Source of the DNA: Bacillota bacterium
GTDB taxonomy: Bacteria; Bacillota_E; Sulfobacillia; Sulfobacillales; Sulfobacillaceae
Length of the DNA stretch: 7,612 nucleotides
Direction of reading: 5' to 3'
Assembly (NCBI GenBank): GCA_021820645.1
Contig: JAKADJ010000100.1
Location: 1-7,612, forward strand
In this document: positions 1 through 5,088 of the stretch, in pieces
Numbering within the stretch: the first letter of the stretch is position 1
How the letters are laid out: each line of letters opens with the position of its first letter
Position numbers and translations under genes: made by a program
The notes under the pieces: generated by a model
Seen by the model: only the letters and a program-made list of their open reading frames with translations
Database searches by the model: none
Told to the model about the DNA's origin: nothing

Positions 1-50
1 AGACTGCCCCCGCCTCCGTTGTCACTACCAAACCGTGTCTTACCGTTCAT
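1..50 (-). CDS. Start of a gene running off the left edge; possibly threonine aldolase/beta-eliminating lyase
   Basis: A minus-strand frame opens at ATG (50-48), 12 bases after the stop codon of the aldehyde dehydrogenase gene, and stays open to the window edge. The visible residues are MNGKTRFGSDNGGGGS. A short N-terminus followed by [RF]FxSDN resembles the beginning of PLP-dependent low-specificity threonine aldolases (COG2008), which often start with a phrase like FGSDNxAGxHP. Only 16 residues are visible, so this is a hint and not an identification. No clear ribosome binding site precedes the ATG. If the frame is real, translation would depend on coupling to the upstream gene, or the true start lies elsewhere. 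Confidence 0.33.
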   Translation of the reverse strand, partial: MNGKTRFGSDNGGGGS

Positions 51-62
51 GCGCCAGCGCGT

Positions 63-1478
63 CTAAAGGTTTAAGACAATGACGGTGGGATAGGTCATTT
101 CTTCGATCGCAAACTCTGGTCCTTCGCGACCAATCCCCGATTCCTTAATTCCTCCATAGGGCATGTTGTCAGCGCGATAAGAACTGCTGTCATTGACCAT
201 CACGCCTCCCACTTGAAGCTTCTGGGCGGCGTTCATCGCCACGCCTAGGTTTTGTGTAAAAATCCCGGCTTGGAGTCCATACCGGCTCTGATTGGCCCAC
301 TCAATGGCCTCATCCATATCGTGATACGGCACTAAGCCCGCCAACGGTGCGAACACTTCTTCGGACATTACGCGTAACGACGGGGCGACATCTTCTAAGA
401 GCCCAGGCGAAAACATCGATCCATGACGCGTTCCCTCAACGATTGCATGTGCTCCAGCGTTTAGAGCTTCCTGATACCAGCGCTCCGCCCGCTCGGCTGC
501 GGCTTCGTTAATCATGGGGCCAACGTCCGTATTAGGGTCCTCGGGATCCCCGACCACTAGTTGTTGGGTCGCCCGCTCGATAGCGGACCGAAACGCATTC
601 CAAATATTATGGTGCACGTAAATACGCTGTACCGAGATGCAGACTTGTCCTGCATATCCATAAGCGCGAGCCGCAAGGACTCGGGCCGCCGCCTCGATAT
701 CCGCGTCTTCGTGCACGATATTGGCCGAATTATTCCCCAGTTCTAAGAGAACGGGCCGCAATCCAGCCTGTCCACGAATAAGCTGCCCTACGGCTGCCGA
801 ACCCGTAAAACTAATGAGTTCCACCCTTAAATCTTTGACCAATTGTTCTCCAATTTCTGGTCCCATGCCTGTCACTACGTTGATATATCCGGCAGGAACT
901 CCTGCTTCATGCAGTAACTGTGCGAGCTTTAAAGCCGTCAGCGGGGTAGCCGGCGCTGGTTTTAACACCACAGGATTGCCGGCTGCCAGGGCCGGACCGA
1001 CTTTATGCAAGACGAGATTGAGCGGAAAATTAAAGGGTGTAATGGCGAGCGTGACTCCGTAGGGTTTACGAATGGTGAACGCTAAACGCCGTTCTGATCC
1101 CGGATTGCCGGCAATCGGTACCTCTTGGCCTTTAAGAGTGCGAGCGGCAACCGCTGAATATCTTAAGGTTTGCTGACCACGCATCGCCTCCACCCGTGAT
1201 TCCTTAAGCGGCTTCCCGGACTCTTGCGTAATGAGTAAGGCGAACTCCTCGGCCCGTTCCGCCAACAAATCGGCGGCACGTTCCAATGCACGGTAGCGCT
1301 CGTGAATTGACCAAGGCCGTCCAAAAGCCTGATGCGCAGCATCCACGGCCTGATGCAAATCTTCCGTCGAAGCCTCGGATACCTCTGCGATGGGCTCCTT
1401 ACGATACTTGTGCATCACCGGATAATACTCCAATGTTGGTTGCTGTTTTCCGTTGATAAATAAGCCACAACGATCCAT
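63..1478 (-). CDS. NAD(P)-dependent aldehyde dehydrogenase (lactaldehyde/phosphonoacetaldehyde dehydrogenase-like)
   Basis: A complete 471-residue soluble enzyme of the aldehyde dehydrogenase superfamily, which oxidises an aldehyde to an acid with NAD(P)+. Visible landmarks in order are PFNFP with the oxyanion Asn at 150, LKPAPAT with the cofactor-binding Lys at 173, FTGS at 224-227, the general-base Glu at 246 in LELGNN, the catalytic Cys at 280 in GQVCIS, EEVF at 373-376, and the C-terminal MPYGGIKESGIGREG. The phrases GQVCISVQRIYV and the ending NDSS..R.D.MPYGG..ESG.G.EG..AIEEMT fit the branch that includes archaeal-type lactaldehyde, glyceraldehyde and phosphonoacetaldehyde dehydrogenases. 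The substrate cannot be fixed from sequence. The usual ELGG is ELGN here. The ATG start is supported by AAAGGAG about 7 bases upstream. It lies 175 bases downstream of the trans-sulfuration gene, across a leader with hairpins and a direct repeat, so it may have its own control. Confidence 0.93.
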   Translation of the reverse strand: MDRCGLFINGKQQPTLEYYPVMHKYRKEPIAEVSEASTEDLHQAVDAAHQAFGRPWSIHERYRALERAADLLAERAEEFALLITQESGKPLKESRVEAMRGQQTLRYSAVAARTLKGQEVPIAGNPGSERRLAFTIRKPYGVTLAITPFNFPLNLVLHKVGPALAAGNPVVLKPAPATPLTALKLAQLLHEAGVPAGYINVVTGMGPEIGEQLVKDLRVELISFTGSAAVGQLIRGQAGLRPVLLELGNNSANIVHEDADIEAAARVLAARAYGYAGQVCISVQRIYVHHNIWNAFRSAIERATQQLVVGDPEDPNTDVGPMINEAAAERAERWYQEALNAGAHAIVEGTRHGSMFSPGLLEDVAPSLRVMSEEVFAPLAGLVPYHDMDEAIEWANQSRYGLQAGIFTQNLGVAMNAAQKLQVGGVMVNDSSSYRADNMPYGGIKESGIGREGPEFAIEEMTYPTVIVLNL

Positions 1479-1523
1479 GCCTAATCTCCTTTCGCGAAGA
1501 CAGATTTGCGTCTCGTGGACACC

Positions 1524-1560
1524 GGTCTCTGTTGGTCATCAACGGCGGTCTCACTGTTGG
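1524..1560. repeat. Imperfect direct repeat in the aldehyde dehydrogenase leader
   Basis: Two copies of GGTCTC(AC)TGTTGG lie 23 bases apart (1524-1535 and 1547-1560, plus-strand reading). The second copy has a 2-base insertion. They sit 46-82 bases upstream of the aldehyde dehydrogenase start. The spacing is close to two helical turns, which would suit an operator for a dimeric regulator, but no regulator is visible nearby and the repeat may be fortuitous. Confidence 0.35.
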
Positions 1561-1574
1561 CTTCTTATGAAGCC
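1559..1574 (-). other. Perfect 6-bp hairpin in the aldehyde dehydrogenase leader
   Basis: GGCTTC-TTAT-GAAGCC is a perfect stem with a four-base loop. It overlaps the end of the direct repeat and lies between the large intergenic hairpin and the aldehyde dehydrogenase start. There is no T-run after it on either strand, so it is not a typical intrinsic terminator. It could be part of a folded leader RNA. Confidence 0.35.
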
Positions 1575-1576
1575 TC

Positions 1577-1651
1577 GCGGTGCAGGAAGCCCGGGTCCAA
1601 GATTGGGACCCGGGATGATATGCTCGCACGCGCACCTGCCACCCCCACCGC
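1577..1651 (-). terminator. Large nested hairpin after the trans-sulfuration gene; possible terminator or RNA-stability element
   Basis: The core is a perfect 9-bp stem, CCCGGGTCC (1590-1598) pairing with GGACCCGGG (1606-1614), with a 7-base loop. It is enclosed by a second helix, GCGGTGCAGG (1577-1586) against CCTG and CACCGC (1635-1651) with a bulge. The element begins directly after the TAG stop at 1654-1656. There is no uridine tract on the minus transcript, so it is not a canonical rho-independent terminator. It may act as a processing or stability hairpin, or as part of an attenuator for the aldehyde dehydrogenase gene. Confidence 0.4.
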
Positions 1652-1653
1652 AA

Positions 1654-2829
1654 CTATTTGAGGGCGTTATCAAGGTCTTCTAGGAGGTCGGCTTCGTCTT
1701 CAATGCCCACCGATAGCCGGATCAGCCCGTCACGCACGCCTCGGGCTTCACGGATCTCTTTGGGAATCGCTGCGTGCGTCATAGTCGCGGGATGGCCCAC
1801 GAGGGATTCCACGCCCCCCAGGCTCTCCGCTAAGGAAAAGATTGCGAATCGGGCGAGCACATCCCGCGCTTCCTCAAGGGGATCGCGGCCCGAAACCTTC
1901 AATTCGAAAGAAATCATGCCGCCATATTCCCGCATCTGACGTTGCACGATTGCCATCGATGCGCCTTCGAACAATCCCGGGTAATACACCCGCGCCACAC
2001 GGGGATGCTGTGATAAATATCGCGCTAATACCCCCGCATTGTGAGTATGTTGGCGCATCCGCACCGCGAGCGTTTTCAGACCTCGTAAGGTGAGCCAGGC
2101 TTCGAACGGGCCGATGATCGCCCCTGCCGCATTCTGTATAAACTTGATCCGCTCGGCTAAACCTTGGTCACGAACGATGATAGCGCCCCCCAAGACGTCT
2201 GAGTGCCCGCCAATATATTTCGTGGTCGAGTGCACCACAAAATCTGCGCCGTCAGCGAGGGGGTTTTGCAAATACGGAGACGCAAACGTATTGTCTACCG
2301 CCACCCACATTCCATGTTGATGCGCGATCTGTGTCAATTGCCGAATATCGTAGACTTGAAGCAATGGATTGGTTGGGGTCTCCAACCAAAGCAGTCGAGT
2401 CTCGGGCCGGATGGCAGCGATCAGGGCGTCAGGATCCGACAAATCCACATAGGTGACCGCAGTAATCTCCGGATGATAAACTTTTTCGAAGAGCCGATAG
2501 ACGCCCCCATACAGGTCGTGTCCAGCCACAATATGGCTATCCGGGGGCAATAGCCTTAAAATTACATCACTCGCCGCCAAGCCCGACGCAAACGTATAGC
2601 ACGTAGACCCCTGTTCTAATGAAGCTAACGCGGTTTCTAAGGCCATTCGTGTCGGATTATCTCCTCGGCCATACTCAAATCCCTTATGCTGTCCTAATTC
2701 ATCTTGGGTATAGGTGCTGGTTGCGTAAATAGGGACGATGGTGGCTCCTGTCGTTGGGTCCGGCGCCTGTCCCGCATGGATTGCCCGCGTGGCGAATCCT
2801 TTGATGTCAGTCATGGTTGTTGTCTCCAT
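1654..2829 (-). CDS. metB: Cystathionine gamma-synthase / gamma-lyase family PLP enzyme
   Basis: A full-length (391-residue) cytoplasmic member of the Cys/Met-metabolism PLP enzyme family, acting in methionine/cysteine trans-sulfuration. YGR at 53-55 supplies phosphate-binding Tyr and Arg from the neighbouring subunit. VAVDNTFASPYLQNP contains Asp179, which contacts the PLP pyridine nitrogen. HSTTKYIGGHSDV contains the PLP Schiff-base Lys204. SLGGVESLVGHPATMTHA lies at 336-353, and RLSVGIED carries the substrate carboxylate-binding Arg371. Cystathionine gamma-synthase (MetB), gamma-lyase (MccB) and O-acetylhomoserine sulfhydrylase differ by only a few residues, so the symbol is tentative, and no metA or metX neighbour helps decide. 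Two in-frame ATG codons are possible: 2829, with GAGGGA only two bases away, and 2814, with GGAG nine bases away. An intrinsic terminator separates it from the upstream lipoprotein gene, so it needs its own promoter in 2830-2888; I see no convincing one. Confidence 0.93.
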   Translation of the reverse strand: METTTMTDIKGFATRAIHAGQAPDPTTGATIVPIYATSTYTQDELGQHKGFEYGRGDNPTRMALETALASLEQGSTCYTFASGLAASDVILRLLPPDSHIVAGHDLYGGVYRLFEKVYHPEITAVTYVDLSDPDALIAAIRPETRLLWLETPTNPLLQVYDIRQLTQIAHQHGMWVAVDNTFASPYLQNPLADGADFVVHSTTKYIGGHSDVLGGAIIVRDQGLAERIKFIQNAAGAIIGPFEAWLTLRGLKTLAVRMRQHTHNAGVLARYLSQHPRVARVYYPGLFEGASMAIVQRQMREYGGMISFELKVSGRDPLEEARDVLARFAIFSLAESLGGVESLVGHPATMTHAAIPKEIREARGVRDGLIRLSVGIEDEADLLEDLDNALK

Positions 2830-2860
2830 CTTCCCTCATCCGTTCCCCTTTTGGTTGCAT
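2807..2860 (-). other. Possible short leader reading frame overlapping the metB start
   Basis: A strong AAAGGAGG (2861-2868) lies about 30 bases too far upstream to serve metB and directly abuts an ATG at 2860. A 17-codon frame from that ATG contains a second ATG at 2839 with AAGGGG five bases before it. The frame ends in TGA at 2809-2807, overlapping the alternative metB ATG at 2814. This arrangement would allow translational coupling. The peptide (MREDGDNNHD from the inner start) has no recognisable regulatory codons such as a Met or Cys run, so this is only a possibility. Confidence 0.22.
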
Positions 2861-2887
2861 CCTCCTTTCATTTAAACAATTCCGCGC

Positions 2888-2913
2888 AAAAAAAGAAACC
2901 TCTGCTGAAGGTT
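2888..2913 (-). terminator. Rho-independent terminator of the lipoprotein gene
   Basis: On the minus transcript AACCTT pairs with GAGGTT (one wobble) around a 5-base loop and is followed at once by TCTTTTTTT. It begins only a few bases after the TAG stop of the lipoprotein gene. A stem plus a uridine tract right after a stop codon is the classic intrinsic terminator layout. It separates the lipoprotein gene from metB. Confidence 0.75.
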
Positions 2914-2917
2914 GGCG

Positions 2918-3430
2918 CTAACTATTTACGGCTACGGCATCCCATGATTCATCCATAATCGTACCGTCCGCATTCAGTTTGAAGCGAAATGCGGCATATT
3001 TCGTGTTGGGGTCATAGTACAACCGATCATAGGCCAGATTGGGCAACGGCACGATGTTGATGTAGTCGTAATTTATATAGGTTGTAGATTGAATGGCCTT
3101 GGGAGCGTATCCCATCCAGCGTTGAATCCCTGCCAGATTGATCGGGATTTCAAAGTTCACATAGTAGGTATTGCTCCCTTGATCCTGGGCGGGTCCGAAA
3201 TTGAAATAACCCGGAATATTTCCGGTTCCAATAAAGGATTGGTTTCCCGTGACCCGCAACATATTGACCCCGATATTAGAACCCGACAACGTTGGAGCGT
3301 TTACCACTTGCTGTACAGGACGCGGCATGTTGCCAATGCTATTGGGGTTGCCACAACCCGCCAGCAAGAATCCTAATAAGATGACGATAAACCCACCGCG
3401 GTACCGGCGTAGGTAGATAGATCCTTGCAT
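2918..3430 (-). CDS. Small predicted lipoprotein of unknown function
   Basis: A 170-residue exported protein. A basic N-terminus (LRRYR at 7-11) is followed by a hydrophobic stretch (14-24) and the lipobox LLAGC, which places the lipid-modified cysteine at position 26 and predicts anchoring to the outer face of the membrane. The mature part is rich in Asn, Tyr, Gly and Ile with few charges, for example GNQSFIGTGNIPGYFNF, YYVNFEIP, YINYDYINIVPLPN and DRLYYDPNTKYAAFRF. This suggests a small beta-rich domain. I do not recognise a family. The ATG is supported by GGGGAGGGGG six bases upstream, but that Shine-Dalgarno site lies inside a strong hairpin. An intrinsic terminator follows the stop. The upstream gene encodes a DUF962 membrane protein, with no evident functional tie. 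Confidence 0.8.
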   Translation of the reverse strand: MQGSIYLRRYRGGFIVILLGFLLAGCGNPNSIGNMPRPVQQVVNAPTLSGSNIGVNMLRVTGNQSFIGTGNIPGYFNFGPAQDQGSNTYYVNFEIPINLAGIQRWMGYAPKAIQSTTYINYDYINIVPLPNLAYDRLYYDPNTKYAAFRFKLNADGTIMDESWDAVAVNS

Positions 3431-3436
3431 GGATAT

Positions 3437-3468
3437 CCCCCTCCCCTTTCATCATATAAAGGAGGGGG
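3437..3468 (-). promoter_or_regulatory. Hairpin that buries the ribosome binding site of the lipoprotein gene
   Basis: CCCCCTCC (plus-strand 3437-3444) pairs perfectly with GGAGGGGG (3461-3468). TTT/AAA extends the stem inside a 2-base bulge. In the minus transcript the purine arm is the lipoprotein gene's Shine-Dalgarno tract, ending six bases before the ATG, so the folded form would hide it. There is no T-run after the stem, which argues against a plain terminator for the upstream DUF962 gene. Whether this is a regulatory switch or thermosensor is inference. Confidence 0.5.
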
Positions 3469-3486
3469 CTCATCTATGCGCCACGA

Positions 3487-3828
3487 TTAGCGACGTTGAC
3501 GTGGTAAGATCTTAGGCATCAGGGTCTCTCGGGTATCCAAGCCGTGGGTGAGCATCAACAGAAACAGCCGAAAATCCCCTTGCAACGACCACAGCGGATG
3601 TCGAAACGTTGCCGGTCGATTCTTTTCAATAAAAAGATGCGAGCACCACGCTAAACCGTAACCGACAACTGGTGCCATGACCACATAATAGAGATTAAGC
3701 GTGAAGAGTGCGGTAAGCAGGCTTAAAATTCCTAAACCGGTACCAATAAAGTGTAGAATTCGGGTCCCGGGTTCCCGATGTTGATCCAAGTAATATGGCC
3801 AAAAATCGTCAAATGACCGAATTTTCAA
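3487..3828 (-). CDS. DUF962 / Mpo1-like small membrane protein
   Basis: A 113-residue protein of the DUF962 (Mpo1/YGL010w-like) family. It has the family's N-terminal block FWPYYLDQHREPGTRILHFIGT with His17 and His26, two hydrophobic segments (about 27-45 and 46-63), and a second conserved block SHLFIEKNRPATFRHPLW (63-80) with His64 and His77, followed by the GDFR...ML segment. Yeast Mpo1 is an Fe(II)-dependent dioxygenase for alpha-oxidation of 2-hydroxy fatty acids; the role of the bacterial relatives is largely unassigned. The start is TTG at 3828, chosen because GGAGG lies about nine bases upstream and the family's first block starts within ten residues. A promoter-like sequence lies about 60 bases upstream, so it can be transcribed apart from rpiA. 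Confidence 0.85.
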   Translation of the reverse strand: MKIRSFDDFWPYYLDQHREPGTRILHFIGTGLGILSLLTALFTLNLYYVVMAPVVGYGLAWCSHLFIEKNRPATFRHPLWSLQGDFRLFLLMLTHGLDTRETLMPKILPRQRR

Positions 3829-3861
3829 CGATATTCACCTCCACGGATCTATTCGTGAAAA

Positions 3862-3890
3862 CTTGTAAAACTCCTGCCGCCGGTTGTCTA
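3862..3890 (-). promoter_or_regulatory. Candidate sigma-A promoter for the DUF962 gene
   Basis: On the minus strand TAGACA (5 of 6 to the -35 consensus, 3890-3885) is followed after 17 bases by TACAAG (4 of 6 to the -10 consensus, 3867-3862). Transcription would start near 3855, leaving a short leader with the GGAGG site before the TTG start. The call rests on sequence match only. Confidence 0.35.
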
Positions 3891-3904
3891 ACCCTCCCAC
3901 GAGC

Positions 3905-3953
3905 AGCAGGATCTGGATCGTTTAATCCACAACGGCCCGAAGGATCTCCTGCT
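3905..3953 (-). other. Stem-loop just downstream of rpiA
   Basis: AGCAGGA (3905-3911) pairs perfectly with TCCTGCT (3947-3953), enclosing a smaller GGAT/ATCC hairpin. It begins ten bases after the rpiA stop on the minus transcript. No uridine run follows, so it is a weak terminator candidate at best, and it could stabilise the rpiA message. Confidence 0.3.
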
Positions 3954-3962
3954 TCGTATGCT

Positions 3963-4682
3963 CTACAAGCCGGAGATTTCTGGACCTTCGGGCGTCCAGC
4001 GAGTAACACCGGTTCCGTCACTAATCCATACGTGGTTGTGATAGCCCACAAAAATTCCAGTCTCTACCACGCCGGTGATTAATTTTAATTGACGGTGTAG
4101 GTCTAGCGGGTGGCTTACCCGATTCCAACGGGTATCTAATATAAATAAGCCATCATCCGTCATGAAAGGCTGGTCACCATGTCGTCGCAACTCCGCCTCA
4201 GCGCCTTGGCCCAACAACTTATCCTTAATGGTCCGCCAGCCGAACGGCACCACGGCCACTGGAATCACACACCGATCCAAGCTGGCCACTGGTTTAGAGT
4301 CATCGATCAAGATGAGAGTGCGGATCGCCGATTCGAGAAGCATGCGTTCTCGAACCAGCGCACCACCACCCCCCTTAATCAACGTCCCCACAGAATCCAC
4401 GTAGTCGGCTCCATCAATGGCATAGTCCAGCGATCCAGAAACCTCCACAGACTCCACCCGTATCCCTTGTGCTTCCGCCATTCGCCGACTCGCTTCGGAC
4501 GCCACGATACAGTGAAGCTCTAGCCCATCATGTCGAACACGATGCCCTAAGGCTTGGATGCACGCGGCGACCGTAGAGCCAGATCCTAGCCCCAAACGCG
4601 TATGATTCGTAACACTGGCTGCGGCGGCCTCGCCTAAGAGCCGTTTGGCTTGCGCCCACCTCTCCTGATCGTGGTGTGGCAA
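3963..4682 (-). CDS. rpiA: Ribose-5-phosphate isomerase A
   Basis: RpiA interconverts ribose 5-phosphate and ribulose 5-phosphate in the non-oxidative pentose phosphate pathway. Numbered from an in-frame ATG at 4700, the phosphate-binding GLGSGSTV is at 37-44, IDGADYVD with the active-site aspartates 96 and 99 is at 95-102, and IKGGGGALVRERM carries the catalytic Lys109 and Glu118. A C-terminal ETGIFVGYHNHVWISD matches the family's usual ETGLF...ADxVxxG ending. I prefer the TTG at 4682, because AAGGAGAGG ends three bases before it (GGAG itself about seven bases away) and the ATG at 4700 has no properly spaced Shine-Dalgarno. That gives 239 residues, close to the family norm. The common DGADE is DGADY here; that Glu is not one of the catalytic residues. 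No related pathway genes are adjacent. Confidence 0.93.
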   Translation of the reverse strand: MPHHDQERWAQAKRLLGEAAAASVTNHTRLGLGSGSTVAACIQALGHRVRHDGLELHCIVASEASRRMAEAQGIRVESVEVSGSLDYAIDGADYVDSVGTLIKGGGGALVRERMLLESAIRTLILIDDSKPVASLDRCVIPVAVVPFGWRTIKDKLLGQGAEAELRRHGDQPFMTDDGLFILDTRWNRVSHPLDLHRQLKLITGVVETGIFVGYHNHVWISDGTGVTRWTPEGPEISGL

Positions 4683-4702
4683 TTTCCTCTCCTTGTCCAT
4701 CC

Positions 4703-4730
4703 TCGACGTTATTGTGTCTCATGCTATACT
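4703..4730 (+). promoter_or_regulatory. Candidate extended -10 promoter reading into the gene-free region
   Basis: TGcTATACT (4722-4730) matches the extended -10 consensus TGnTATAAT at all but one base. TCGACG (4703-4708, 4 of 6) is at -35 spacing, 16 bases upstream. It points rightwards, away from rpiA, and would start an RNA near 4737. The only candidate targets are the hairpin-rich region and the short IS110-like frame. Confidence 0.4.
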
Positions 4731-4817
4731 GCCCGCTGATAACTTTGGATGGGTCGATGTAGTGATATCTAGTGTTTGTGTGACACCTGCTGAAAAAAAT
4801 TTCCTGCTCAATGAGGT

Positions 4818-4849
4818 TGGATCGGGAGGTCGAAGGAGCCCTCAATCCA
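4818..4849 (+). other. Hairpin with an internal loop upstream of the IS110-like frame
   Basis: TGGAT (4818-4822) pairs with ATCCA (4845-4849), and GAGG (4826-4829) pairs with CCTC (4840-4843). A three-versus-one internal loop separates the two helices. A smaller GTGT/ACAC hairpin lies before it at 4772-4786. These are modest stems that matter only in combination with the next hairpin and the promoter. Confidence 0.3.
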
Positions 4850-4905
4850 CAGTGAGAATCTTGTCATGAAGTATTAGGAGCCTTTTCAAGTTGAGTAACG
4901 AAAAG

Positions 4906-4955
4906 CCCCTCTGATCGGGTTGGAGTTACGAGACAACAACCGGATTCAGGGGACA
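4906..4955 (+). other. Long imperfect stem-loop just before the IS110-like start codon
   Basis: The arm CCCCTCTGATCGGGTT (from 4906) pairs imperfectly with AACCGGATTCAGGGG (ending near 4952). The ends CCCC/GGGG and GGTT/AACC are paired, with an internal loop in between and a loop of about 16 bases. The 3' arm contains the AGGGGA that would be the ribosome binding site of the short frame at 4963. Confidence 0.4.
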
Positions 4956-4962
4956 CAGTGAA

Positions 4963-5088
4963 ATGGCTAAGCCCAGTATAGAGCAGTTCGGGGTAGGAAA
5001 GCAAAATCGAGGGGTGGGCGGCCTCGACGTGTCGAAGGCGTGGCATTATGTGCCACACTCACACCGGATTCGAGAGGGGGACGACTGA
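4963..5088 (+). pseudogene. Truncated IS110-family transposase-like fragment
   Basis: A 41-codon frame with ATG at 4963 and AGGGGA about ten bases upstream. The product contains GVGGLDVSKAWHYV at residues 17-30. G-[IL]-D-[VI]-[SA]-K-x-x-H near the N-terminus is typical of IS110/IS1111-family DEDD recombinases, where this Asp is the first catalytic residue of the RuvC-like domain. The frame stops at TGA (5086-5088), and I could not find the rest of the DEDD domain or the C-terminal Tnp_20 (transposase IS116/IS110/IS902) domain in any frame downstream. If the resemblance is real, this is the 5' stub of a decayed or deleted insertion sequence. The match covers only about nine residues, so chance is possible. 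Confidence 0.42.

Noticed and set aside
4722..4735. TATAGC on the minus strand considered as the rpiA -10 box
   Set aside because: No acceptable -35 hexamer lies 16-18 bases upstream on that strand; the plus-strand reading TGcTATACT is a far better match.
4528..4845. A 105-codon minus-strand frame across the rpiA start
   Set aside because: It overlaps the rpiA coding region out of frame, lacks a Shine-Dalgarno site and shows no protein motif.
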